DNA of 64,000 nt. Origin: Deltaproteobacteria bacterium (GTDB lineage: Bacteria > Myxococcota_A > UBA9042 > PHBI01 > JACKFB01). The notes beneath the pieces are model-generated. The model saw only the letters and a list, made by a program, of their open reading frames with translations. It made no database searches and was not told the origin of the DNA. Both the position numbers and the translations under genes were made by a program. Location: NCBI GenBank assembly GCA_020632695.1, contig JACKFB010000012.1:1-64000 (forward strand). The letters are read 5' to 3'. The stretch's first letter is position 1; each line of letters begins with the position of its first letter. Of the stretch, positions 43,299 through 51,744 are shown piece after piece.

Positions 43299-44066
43299 TC
43301 AGATGAACTCGACGCGCAGGAGCTGACGGCCGATGAAGACGTAGTCGCCGTTGGACAGCGGCACCTCCTGCTTGAGGCGGAAGTAGCTGCCGTTTCGACT
43401 GTCCAGGTCCTTCAGCAGGTACTCACCGTCACGCTCCTCGATGCGGGCGTGGTAGTGGCTGATGAAGCGGTCGTAGCCGAAGTTCACGTCGCAGTCCTCG
43501 CGGCCGATGGTCACCGTCCGCTTGCGCGCGCAGTAGACGAGACCCTCCTGGGAGCCGCGGACGAGCTGCACCACGCGGAAGCGCCACACCGCGACCGGGG
43601 TGCCGCAGAACACCGCGCCGTCGTCGCCGACGACCACCGGGGTCGGGCGGTACAGCTCGAAGCGGAGGACCTGCTCACCGCAGAGGAAGATCTCGCCGTC
43701 GGTGATCGGGACCGGCTCGTGGATGCGGATGTAGGTGCCGTTGAGGCTGCCCTCGTCGCGCACGAAGAGGCGGCCGTCCCGGTAGTAGAAGGTCGCGTGC
43801 AGCGGCGACACGGTGGGGTCGTCCGGAAAGAGGATCGGACCCTCGGCGCGGCCGGCGGCGTGGGAGGTGCCGTTGAGCTGGAAGGTGAACCCGTCGCCGC
43901 CGTCGCCGCGGATGAGGCGCAGGCGCGCGCGGCGCACGGTGGGAGCGCCGTCGTGGTACACGCTCTCCGCCGCGCGGGTCGGCGCGACGGGCTGCATCGG
44001 AGAGCCACAGTTGCCGCAGAAGCGGTGGTCGGGCGCCACCGGATGTCCGCAAGCGCTGCAGTTCAT
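43299..44066 (-). CDS. zinc-ribbon and double FHA-domain protein
   Basis: The 255-residue protein has a double-CxxC zinc ribbon (CSACGHPVAPDHRFCGNCG, residues 3-21) and two FHA domains. The first (about 45-145) has HAAGRAEGPILFPDDPTVSPLHATFYY and DEGSLNGTYIRI. The second (about 160-255) has VTIGREDCDVNFGYDRFISHYHARIEE and DLDSRNGSYFRLK. Both keep the phosphothreonine-contact Arg and Asn. ATG at 44066 is chosen because the zinc ribbon begins there. Upstream frame sequence is basic shadow. It converges on the kinase gene 160 bp away and has its own promoter, and it is a likely reader for that kinase. Confidence 0.85.
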   Translation of the reverse strand: MNCSACGHPVAPDHRFCGNCGSPMQPVAPTRAAESVYHDGAPTVRRARLRLIRGDGGDGFTFQLNGTSHAAGRAEGPILFPDDPTVSPLHATFYYRDGRLFVRDEGSLNGTYIRIHEPVPITDGEIFLCGEQVLRFELYRPTPVVVGDDGAVFCGTPVAVWRFRVVQLVRGSQEGLVYCARKRTVTIGREDCDVNFGYDRFISHYHARIEERDGEYLLKDLDSRNGSYFRLKQEVPLSNGDYVFIGRQLLRVEFI

Positions 44067-44132
44067 TGCGTCGGCCGTGTCCCGGAGGCGGTGGTGGCGC
44101 GGCGGCCCCGTGCGGACGGCCGGCCGTCGGGG

Positions 44133-44162
44133 ACTATAGGAGCGCGCTCGCGGGATCGTCAA
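44133..44162 (-). promoter_or_regulatory. promoter of the zinc-ribbon/double FHA gene
   Basis: TTGACG (44162-44157) and TATAGT (44138-44133, 5 of 6) are 18 bp apart, giving a leader of about 60 nt before the ATG at 44066. Confidence 0.6.
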
Positions 44163-44320
44163 GACGGGTCGGGGACGCCTTCAGGGAGACGACCCGGGCG
44201 GGAGGGGACCCAGGCTTTCCCCGGGCAGCGCGCCGGGCGATTCCCCGTGGCGCGCCCGGGTGCGGCCCCGGCGCGCCGCGGCAGGGCGCACGGGGCCAGC
44301 GCGGCCGACCGTTGCACCGA

Positions 44321-47300
44321 TCATCGGAGCGCCCGGGCGCGACGGCGCAAGCGGGGGTCGACGTGCTGCGTCGCCGCGGCGATGGAGGCGCGGGCGCGCG
44401 GGTCGTCGCTGCGCCCCAGGATGTCGAGCGCCGCCAGGGCGATGGCGGGGGCGAGGTCGTCGAGCAGCGCCGTCAGGCGGTCGATCAGCGCGACCGGTGG
44501 TGGACCGGAGAGGGCGGTGAGCGCCGCCAGACGGACCTCGGGCACGGGGTCCACCAGCAGGCGCCCCAGGGCCGAGGCGGCGACGTCTCCGCCCAGCGCG
44601 CCCAGCGCGGCAGCGATCGCGGCCCGCTCCCGGGCGTCAGCGGCGGGCTCGGCGGCGGCGTCGAGGCGCGCCCGCAAGGCCGCGACCGGTTCGGGGGTGA
44701 GCGGCGCGACGGTCGACGCCAGCGCTCGAGCCGCGGCCACTCGGGTCGCCGAGACGGGCGCGTCCAGGGCCTCCATGGCCACAGATCGGACGAGGTGCCC
44801 CGCGTCGAGCAAGCCGTGCCGGGCGAGCAGGGCCAGGGTCGTCAAGGCGGTGGGGCGGACCCCGGGGCCGCGCTGCCCTCGGGCCAGGGCCGCCAGTGAC
44901 TCGACGTGAGGTGCCAGCAACGAGGCGATGACCGCCTGGGCGTCCGCGGGCAACGCGGCGTGGCTCGGCGGGACCAGGGCGAGCGTGGGCGCCGCGGCGG
45001 CGACGTCCTCGAGGAGGAGCCTCAGGCCGGTGGCCTCACCGGCGCTGAAGAGCTGCGCGATGCGGGCGGCGAGCAGCGGGCGGCGGCGCTCGAGCGCGCG
45101 GGCCAGGGAAGCCGGCTCGGGTGGGTCGGGCCGGGCGGTGGCCAGCAGCGTCGCGGCGCTTGCGGTGAGCTGGGCGCGGACCGAGTCGGGCAGCGCCAGG
45201 TAGGCGAGCTCGACGCGATCGGCCTCGTCGGGCGTCCCGGCGGCGCCCAGGAGGGCCTCGGCGACCAGCGCCGGCGCGCGGCTCTCGGGATCCCACAGGG
45301 CGTCCGCCAGGGCTCGCTGCGCCTCGGCCGTACCGACGCGGCCCAGCCCCCACGCGGCGGCCCGGGCGAGCGGCTCCAGATCGCTGCGAAGGAGACGCGC
45401 CAGCACGGGGACGCCCTCGGGCACCCCCAGATGCGCCAGGCCCCAGACCGCCGCCGCGCGAACGCCCGGGTGCGAGTGTGCGCTGAGGGCCGCCAGCGCC
45501 TCGGCGGCCCCTTCACCGCCGGTGAGACCCACGGCGAGCGCGCCCAGGATGCGCCTGCGCGGCGGGCCCGAGCCGAGGGTGGGCACCAGCCAGCGGGCGG
45601 CGTCCGGAGCGCGGGTGAGGCCCAGCGCCCAGATGGCGATCTCGGCTCGGTCGTTGCTCCTTCCGGGCAGCTCGACCACGCGGCCCAGGGCCTCTCGGGC
45701 CGCCGGGGTCCCGATGCCGCCGAGGGCCATGGCCGCCTGGAAGCCCGTCAGGAGGTCGGGCTCCACCAGCAGACGCGCCAGCGCCGCGACCGCGCCGCGC
45801 GGGCGGGTCTGACGGACCACCTGGAGCGCCCGCGCCCTCAGCGCCACGTCCTGACCCGAGAGCGCGGCGAGCAGCGGCTCCAGCGCGCGGTCGCCGAGGT
45901 GCTCGGCGGCCTGCTCTCGCTCGTCCAGGGTTGCCCGCGACCAGGCGACGCGGTCGGCCATCTCGCCGTAGAGGTCGACCAGCAGCTTCAGGATGATCTC
46001 CGGGCGCGCGCCCTGCCCGTGCAGGAGCGGTCGCAGCGCCAGCTCCAGCGCGTCGAGGCGCCCGGTGCGGCTGGCGACCTGGAGCAGGCTGCGCCCCGCG
46101 CGGAGGAGATCGGTGGGGTCGCTGGACGCGCGGAGGATCTCCAGCAGCGCCTGCTCCTCGCGCAGCGGCCTGCCCAGCTCGCGGTAGAGCCCGGCCAGGC
46201 GGAAGCGGGTCGCCGAGGCCCGCGGGTCCAGCGTCAAGGACTGGCGAAGCGCCTCGGCGGCCTCACCCAGACGCCCCATCCGCAGGTAGAGCTCGCCGAC
46301 CCGGGCGTGGGCGCGGGGATCCGCCGGGTTGCCGGCGACGGCGCGGCGGGCCAGGTCCAAGGCCCGCGCCTCGTCGCCGAGAGCCAGGGCCAGATCGGCG
46401 GCCCGGTGGTAGTGCTCCGGCGCGTCGGCCGGGCGCCGGCGGGCCAGGCGCTCCAGCACGTCGATGGCCTCGGCCAGGCGATTCTGGCGCGTGTAGACCT
46501 CCTCGAGCTCCGCGAGCACCCCGACGTCGTCTGGCGCGCTCGCGAGGATGCGCTCCAGCACGCGCTGGGCGTCGGCGTAGCGCCGCGCCCACATCCAGGC
46601 GCGTGCCAGGCTGCGCCCGGTCTCGAGGTCGGTGGGGTCCGCGTTGAAGCGTGCCTCCAGGGCCTCGGTCTCGACGCTGAGGCGACCGGCGCGCTCCCAG
46701 AGCCCGAGGATGCGTCGGCGCGCCTCGGCCGCGTCGGCGGGCCGCGGAGGCTCGGCCCGGCCCGCCAGCGCGAGCACGCGCTGCCAGATCCGCAGCGCGT
46801 CGTCGGGCCTCTGGCGGCGCTCGAGCCAGACGGCGTAGGCGGTGGCCGCTCTCACGTCGTCGCCGTCCGCCGCCATGGCGGCCTCGAACTCGGCGCTCGC
46901 CTCCTGGTCCAGCCCGTGGTCGGCGTACACCTCGGCCAGGGCCAGGTGCCCCTCTCCGGGCTGCGCCTCCAGCTCCAGCAGACGCCTCCAGGTCGCCACG
47001 GCGCGGCCCCGCTCGCCAGCGGTCCAGTAGAACTCGCCCAGGCTGATGACGTGCCCGGATTCGCGCGGCTCCAGGGCGATGAGCGTGCGGAACTCCCGCT
47101 CGACCTTCTTGCGGGCCGCCGCGTCGCCGTAGCGCATGGTGAGATCGATGATCGCCTGGTGGACACCCGCGTCCTGCGGGTAGCGCCGCCCCATCGCGGC
47201 CAGCGCCTTGAAGGCCTCGGCGTTGCGCTCGCGCTGGAACAGCGTCTCGACCAGCCGCAGCTCGTAGCGCGGCTCGCCCCCCGCCGCTCGCACCAGCGCC

Positions 47301-48427
47301 CGCCACGCCTCGATGACCTCGTCGGGCGTGCCGACCCGCTCGAGGATCGCGATGATCCGCTCCCGCCACGCCAGGTCCGAGGGGCGCGCCGCCACGACCT
47401 CCCGGAAGAGCTCCAGGGCGCGCCTGTCCTCGCCCATCTCCTCCAGCATCCGCGCGACGCTGAGCCGCACCGCCGCGTCGCGGCGCGCCTGGGGGGCGAG
47501 CTCGTCCACCAGCTCCGCCAGCGCGTCCTTGCGCCGGTACACGCCGACCAGCCCCTCCAGGAAGGCCTCGCGCGCCCAGTGCCCCGCGCCGACCTTCGAC
47601 AGGGCCTCGCGCCAGGTCGCCTCGGCCGCGTCGAGCCTGCCGAGCTGTTCCTGCAGCTCGCCCACCTGCTTCCAGATGACCACCAGCAGCTTCAGGTCGC
47701 CCCCGGCCGCGCGCGCGCTCTGCTGCCACGCGGCGAGCGCCCGCTCAGGATGTCCGGCCTGGGTGAGCGCCGTGGCGTACTCCATGCGCAGATACGCGTT
47801 GCGGGGTTCGGTCGCCGCCAGCTCGGTCGCGTAGGCTTCGGACCGATCGAGGGCCCGCAGTTCCATCGCCGCCGTCATCGCCTCGCGCAGCACCTCCTGC
47901 CGGCGAGCCCTGCCACGAGCCAGCGCCACGGCGCGGTCGTAGGCCGCCAGCGCCTCCGTACCCGCCTGGGCGCGCCGGTGCAGGCGACCGATGGCCAGCC
48001 AGGGCTCCGGCGCCTTCGGCTCCAACGACGCCGCCCGCTCGTAGGCGGCCAGCGCCTCACCGTCCCGGTCCGCCGCCAGCGCCAGGTGTCCCAGCACCGC
48101 CCAGGCCTCGGAGCGTTGGGGCTCGGCCTGCACGGCCACCCGGTAGCGCTCCAGCAGCGCCGGGAGACCCCCCACCGCGGGCGAGACCTCCATCAGGCGC
48201 CGCAGCGCGTACTCCTGATAGGGGTCCTCGTCGAGCATCTTCCCGTAGGTCTCGACCAGGGCGCGGTCGCGGGTCTTCTCCTCGGCGGGTGCGTCGGCCC
48301 GCGCCGGTAGGACCACGCCGGGGACGCACATGACCAGGCAGGACGCCACGACCAGCGCGGCCGCGGTGCCATGGATGCCTCGGGGGGAATGAACTACTCT
48401 CAGCGCGCCGATGGAGACTCCCAACAC
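44321..48427 (-). CDS. giant secreted TPR plus HEAT-repeat protein
   Basis: The 1,368-residue product has a signal sequence (about residues 17-43, TAAALVVASCLVMCVPGVVLPARA). About 20 TPR units follow (residues 55-800; for example AWAVLGHLALAADRDGEALAAYERAASLEP and LRRPADAPEHYHRAADLAL). The C-terminal 550 residues are HEAT/PBS-type repeats (PRGAVAALARLLVEPDLL, GVRAAAVWGLAHLGVPEGVPVLARLL). No catalytic motif is seen. The start is uncertain: GTG at 48427 and TTG at 48424 overlap the divergent DUF4388 gene, and no ATG lies before the signal peptide. It is probably a large periplasmic scaffold. Confidence 0.75.
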   Translation of the reverse strand: MLGVSIGALRVVHSPRGIHGTAAALVVASCLVMCVPGVVLPARADAPAEEKTRDRALVETYGKMLDEDPYQEYALRRLMEVSPAVGGLPALLERYRVAVQAEPQRSEAWAVLGHLALAADRDGEALAAYERAASLEPKAPEPWLAIGRLHRRAQAGTEALAAYDRAVALARGRARRQEVLREAMTAAMELRALDRSEAYATELAATEPRNAYLRMEYATALTQAGHPERALAAWQQSARAAGGDLKLLVVIWKQVGELQEQLGRLDAAEATWREALSKVGAGHWAREAFLEGLVGVYRRKDALAELVDELAPQARRDAAVRLSVARMLEEMGEDRRALELFREVVAARPSDLAWRERIIAILERVGTPDEVIEAWRALVRAAGGEPRYELRLVETLFQRERNAEAFKALAAMGRRYPQDAGVHQAIIDLTMRYGDAAARKKVEREFRTLIALEPRESGHVISLGEFYWTAGERGRAVATWRRLLELEAQPGEGHLALAEVYADHGLDQEASAEFEAAMAADGDDVRAATAYAVWLERRQRPDDALRIWQRVLALAGRAEPPRPADAAEARRRILGLWERAGRLSVETEALEARFNADPTDLETGRSLARAWMWARRYADAQRVLERILASAPDDVGVLAELEEVYTRQNRLAEAIDVLERLARRRPADAPEHYHRAADLALALGDEARALDLARRAVAGNPADPRAHARVGELYLRMGRLGEAAEALRQSLTLDPRASATRFRLAGLYRELGRPLREEQALLEILRASSDPTDLLRAGRSLLQVASRTGRLDALELALRPLLHGQGARPEIILKLLVDLYGEMADRVAWSRATLDEREQAAEHLGDRALEPLLAALSGQDVALRARALQVVRQTRPRGAVAALARLLVEPDLLTGFQAAMALGGIGTPAAREALGRVVELPGRSNDRAEIAIWALGLTRAPDAARWLVPTLGSGPPRRRILGALAVGLTGGEGAAEALAALSAHSHPGVRAAAVWGLAHLGVPEGVPVLARLLRSDLEPLARAAAWGLGRVGTAEAQRALADALWDPESRAPALVAEALLGAAGTPDEADRVELAYLALPDSVRAQLTASAATLLATARPDPPEPASLARALERRRPLLAARIAQLFSAGEATGLRLLLEDVAAAAPTLALVPPSHAALPADAQAVIASLLAPHVESLAALARGQRGPGVRPTALTTLALLARHGLLDAGHLVRSVAMEALDAPVSATRVAAARALASTVAPLTPEPVAALRARLDAAAEPAADARERAAIAAALGALGGDVAASALGRLLVDPVPEVRLAALTALSGPPPVALIDRLTALLDDLAPAIALAALDILGRSDDPRARASIAAATQHVDPRLRRRARALR

Positions 48428-50156
48428 CCTTTATCCCTATGAGCTGCTGCCCTTCCTCGAGTCGCTCCACGCCGCGGGTTTCACCGGTCGGCTCGAGCTG
48501 ACGACCGAGCGAGGCACGACGCTGCTCTATCTTACGGCGGGACGCACGCGCTACGCGACGACCACGGAGGTGAGCGGCACATTCCCGGCCTGGCTCATCA
48601 CCGAGGAGATCTTCGGCGGTGAGCGCGTGCACGCCTGGTTGCGCGAGTGCACCGACGAGGAGCAGGCGCTCGAGGAGTATCTGCTGCGCCGAAGCGTGGT
48701 GGGGGCGGAGGGGATCGTCCACCTCAAGAGCGAGCTGAGCCGCGCGGTGTTCGCGCGCGCGTTCTGCGCCACCGCCGAGCTGGCGGTCATCGCGATGGAC
48801 GAAGACGGGCTGGACTTCGGCGACTTCGACCTTGACCCCCTGGAGGCCCTCTTCGACTGCGCGGCCAACCACCCGGTGTACGGCGCGATGCTCGAGACCC
48901 TCCAGGGCTCCTGGCAGCGGCCCATGCGTCGCAGCCCGGCCTTCTACACGCTGATCTCGCTGTTCCGGCGCTACTTCGTGGGCAGCACCATCGCCCTGCA
49001 CCTGGACGGCCCCGCCACGCTCACCGAACTCACCGAGGGCGTGGAGGATCCGCAGCCGATCATCGCCCAGGTCTTCGCGCTCTACGCCAGCGGCATGGTG
49101 GGGTTCAGCGGCGAGGAGCCTCGCTCGCGGCTCTTCGGACGCGGCGAGCGCCGGGTGCCCACGGTGACCGGGATGCGCCGGTTCGCGGCGCCGGCGGGGG
49201 TGCGCGTGGTGGGTCGGCCCACGACCCAGCCGGGGCTGCCGGTGGCGCACGCGGAGAGCGAGCGGGACGTCGAGGCGCCGGCGACCGAGGCCGAGATGCG
49301 GCGCACGCGGACCCGCTTCTTCCGGCCGCCGCCGCCTTCGGACGAGGTCTCCTACGGCGAGGCACGGGCGCGGCGCTTCGCCGACCTGCACGGCGGGCTG
49401 GTGGGGCAGGGTCTGGTCGACGCGGCCGAGCGGGCCGACGGGCTCGACGCCTATGCGCTGTTGGACGTCCAGCCCGACGCGCCGCTGAGCGCCGTGCGGG
49501 CCGCTCACCTCCGCAGCCTGCGCCGCTACGACGAGCAGGCCTACGTCGGGCACTTCCTGCCCGGCGCCGCGGCCGCCGCGCTGCAGACGCTGAGGAAGCG
49601 GTCGGAGGAGGCCTACGAGACCCTCATCGACCTCCGGCGCCGGCGGGAGCACGACCGCACCCACGCCATCGAGGGCGCCCTGCCCGACGCCGACCTGGAC
49701 GCGGTGTTCTACGCCGAGGGCGTGTTCAAGGCCGCGCAGATCCGACTGGCCAGCGAGCGCTTCGACGAGGCGGTGACCCTGCTCCGGGAGGCCGTCGAGC
49801 GCGCCCCTCGCGAGCCCGAGTATCTCGCGTACCTGGCCTTCGCCATCGCCCTGGCCCGGCAGGCTGGCGTCGAGACGCCGCGACGGGCCGGGCAGCCCGA
49901 CGAGCTGCTCGATCGCGCGCTGGCGATGGACGGATCGCTCGAATCCGCCTGGCTCTTCCGGGCCAGGCTGGCCCAGAGCGCGGGGGATCTGCGCCGCGCC
50001 TGCACCGCCTATCACTCGGTGCTCGCGGGCAACCCCGACAACGAGGAGGCCGCCGAGGCCCTGGAGCGCTTCCGGGCCGCGGGGGTCGAGCTCGAGCCGC
50101 CCAGCCGCGGGCGCCTGAGCGAGCGCATCAGCCAGATGCTGGGCCGGGGGAACTGA
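48411..50156 (+). CDS. DUF4388 protein with degenerate J-like domain and TPRs
   Basis: The 581-residue protein starts with a DUF4388 (PatA N-terminal-like) domain (residues 8-140: LLPFLESLHAAGFTGRLELTTERGTTLLYLTAGRTRYATTT). A middle region has a helical segment at 345-420 that looks like a J domain (YALLDVQPDAPLSAVRAAHLRSLRRYDEQAYV) but lacks the HPD tripeptide. C-terminal TPRs (about 430-565) close the protein. ATG at 48411 is the only plausible start and lies 10 bp after TACTCT. DUF4388 proteins accompany two-component and gliding/polarity systems. It is cytoplasmic by lack of any signal. It diverges from the giant TPR/HEAT gene with overlapping 5' ends. Confidence 0.75.
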   Translation: METPNTLYPYELLPFLESLHAAGFTGRLELTTERGTTLLYLTAGRTRYATTTEVSGTFPAWLITEEIFGGERVHAWLRECTDEEQALEEYLLRRSVVGAEGIVHLKSELSRAVFARAFCATAELAVIAMDEDGLDFGDFDLDPLEALFDCAANHPVYGAMLETLQGSWQRPMRRSPAFYTLISLFRRYFVGSTIALHLDGPATLTELTEGVEDPQPIIAQVFALYASGMVGFSGEEPRSRLFGRGERRVPTVTGMRRFAAPAGVRVVGRPTTQPGLPVAHAESERDVEAPATEAEMRRTRTRFFRPPPPSDEVSYGEARARRFADLHGGLVGQGLVDAAERADGLDAYALLDVQPDAPLSAVRAAHLRSLRRYDEQAYVGHFLPGAAAAALQTLRKRSEEAYETLIDLRRRREHDRTHAIEGALPDADLDAVFYAEGVFKAAQIRLASERFDEAVTLLREAVERAPREPEYLAYLAFAIALARQAGVETPRRAGQPDELLDRALAMDGSLESAWLFRARLAQSAGDLRRACTAYHSVLAGNPDNEEAAEALERFRAAGVELEPPSRGRLSERISQMLGRGN

Positions 50157-50173
50157 CGCGCCGGGGTCGAGCC

Positions 50174-50797
50174 TCAGCCCTCGGGCGGGCCATCCGACAG
50201 CGCGCGCAGGCCGCCGAGCATTCGCCGCACGAAGAGCAGGTCGGGCCCGGTGGGGCGCGACCAGCGCACCGTCAGCACGGCGGTCAGCGAACCCTCGCCC
50301 AGGCCGCCGAAGACCGCGTAGCTGCGCTGGCGGCGACCGAAGGGCCGGGCGTAGACGCCCACCTCCAGGGTCTGGAAGCCTGCCTGGGCCAGGCCCGCGC
50401 GGAGCGCCTCCTCGCAGCGTGGGCCGGCGTGGCTGGGTCCGAGCTCGCGCAGCTCGAAGCTCTTCCGGACGGTGGCCAGGTGCTCCGAGCCGACCAGGCG
50501 GCCCCGGCGCAGGGTGAAGCGGTCGTCGCCGTTGGCCGATCGGAAGGTCACCAGCTCGGGGCTGCGCTCCTCGATCCAGCTCGCCGGCAGGCGCAGCGAG
50601 ATCCCCAGCTCGGGCAGCTCTCGCAACGCCCAGGTCTCCGGCGCCTCGAAGGTGGCCCCGTCGCCGGCGATGGGGCAGCCGAAGAGCAGCTCGGGCGGGG
50701 GCGGGACCGGTCGCGTCGGGGCGGGCTCGGCGCCGCGGACGGCCGGGCTCGCCGCCAGCAGGGCCAGACACGCGACCCAGCGGGCCCCCCGACTCAA
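50174..50797 (-). CDS. secreted protein of unknown function
   Basis: The 207-residue product has a signal peptide (RWVACLALLAASPAVRGAE). After a Pro-rich stretch it has an alpha/beta domain with LRELPELGISLRLPASWIEERSPELVTFRSANGDDRFTLRRG and a final strand/helix LTAVLTVRWSRPTGPDLLFVRRMLGGLRAL. The pattern resembles the PsbP/LpqN-like fold of small secreted proteins, and recalls the 181-residue protein at 25230, but I do not claim homology. It overlaps gshB by 4 bp and is the last gene of a three-gene operon. Confidence 0.65.
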   Translation of the reverse strand: MSRGARWVACLALLAASPAVRGAEPAPTRPVPPPPELLFGCPIAGDGATFEAPETWALRELPELGISLRLPASWIEERSPELVTFRSANGDDRFTLRRGRLVGSEHLATVRKSFELRELGPSHAGPRCEEALRAGLAQAGFQTLEVGVYARPFGRRQRSYAVFGGLGEGSLTAVLTVRWSRPTGPDLLFVRRMLGGLRALSDGPPEG

Positions 50798-51744
50798 GAG
50801 GCGCGCCTCCGCGCCAGCGCGGCGTCGAGGATCTCGCCCTCCAGGTTCACCCGGTCGAAGGCGTCGATCTCGTGGAGGCAGGTGGGGCTGGTCACGTTGA
50901 CCTCGGTGAGCCAGCCGCCGATGACGTCGATGCCGACGAAGATCTGGCCCGCGTCGCGCAGCATCGGGCCGATGGCCGCGCAGATCTCGCGGTCGCGGTC
51001 GTCCACCACCGCCGGCACCACTCGGGCGCCGGCGTGGATGTTGCCGCGGTGGTCGACCCCGCTGGGCACGCGGAGGCAGGCCCCGCGCGGCTCACCGTCG
51101 ATGACGATCACCCGCTTGTCACCCTGCCGCGCCTCGGGCAGGTACCGCTGGGCCAGCACCTTACGGCGGCCGTGCCGGGTCGAGGTCTCCAGGATGACCC
51201 CGATGTTGGGGTCGTCGCTGCGCAGCACGAAGACGCCCTCGCCGCCGTTGCCGTCGAGTGGCTTGACCACCACCGCGCCCAGCTCGTCGGCGAAGGCGCG
51301 CAGCCGGGGCTGGTCCTGGGTGATCAGCGACTCGGGCACCAGCGCTGGGAACGCCATCGCCCACGCCTTCTCGTTGAAGGCGCGGAGGCCGGCCGGGTGG
51401 TTCACCACCAGGGTCTGCTGAGCGGCCAGGTCGAGCAGGTAGGTGTTGAAGATGTAGCCCATGTCGAAGGGCGGGTCCTTGCGCATCCACACGATGTCGG
51501 CGTCGGCCAGCGCCATGTCCTGGGGCTCTCCGAGACGGGCGTGGGCACCCTGGACCGGCTCGAGGTGGGCTGTGCGCACCACCGAGCGGGCGACGCCCTT
51601 GCGCATGTAGAGGTCCTCGACGAGCCCGTAGAGCACCTCGTGCCCGCGCCGCTGCGCCTCCAGCATCAGCGCGAAGGTGGAGTCCTTGTCCACGCGGATG
51701 GACTCGATGGGGTCCATCACGAAGATGTGGCGTGTCGTGCTCAC
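50794..51744 (-). CDS. gshB: glutathione synthetase
   Basis: The 316-residue product is a full-length prokaryotic GshB, the ATP-grasp enzyme that adds glycine to gamma-glutamylcysteine. The N-terminal domain has FVMDPIESIRVDKDSTFALMLEAQRRGHEV and IVWMRKDPPFDMGYIFNTYLL. VVKPLDGNGGEGVFVLRSDD is the ATP-grasp loop, and GACLRVPSGVDHRGNIHAGARV with GIDVIGGWLTEVNVTSPTCLHEID completes the metal site. No gshA is present in the window. It overlaps genes for secreted proteins of unknown function on both sides by 4 bp, so all three are co-translated. Confidence 0.95.
   Translation of the reverse strand: MSTTRHIFVMDPIESIRVDKDSTFALMLEAQRRGHEVLYGLVEDLYMRKGVARSVVRTAHLEPVQGAHARLGEPQDMALADADIVWMRKDPPFDMGYIFNTYLLDLAAQQTLVVNHPAGLRAFNEKAWAMAFPALVPESLITQDQPRLRAFADELGAVVVKPLDGNGGEGVFVLRSDDPNIGVILETSTRHGRRKVLAQRYLPEARQGDKRVIVIDGEPRGACLRVPSGVDHRGNIHAGARVVPAVVDDRDREICAAIGPMLRDAGQIFVGIDVIGGWLTEVNVTSPTCLHEIDAFDRVNLEGEILDAALARRRAS

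Noticed and set aside
44906..48310. A plus-strand open frame of 1,134 codons opposite the TPR/HEAT gene
   Set aside because: The minus-strand frame has a signal peptide and solenoid repeats, whereas this one has no fold or start context.
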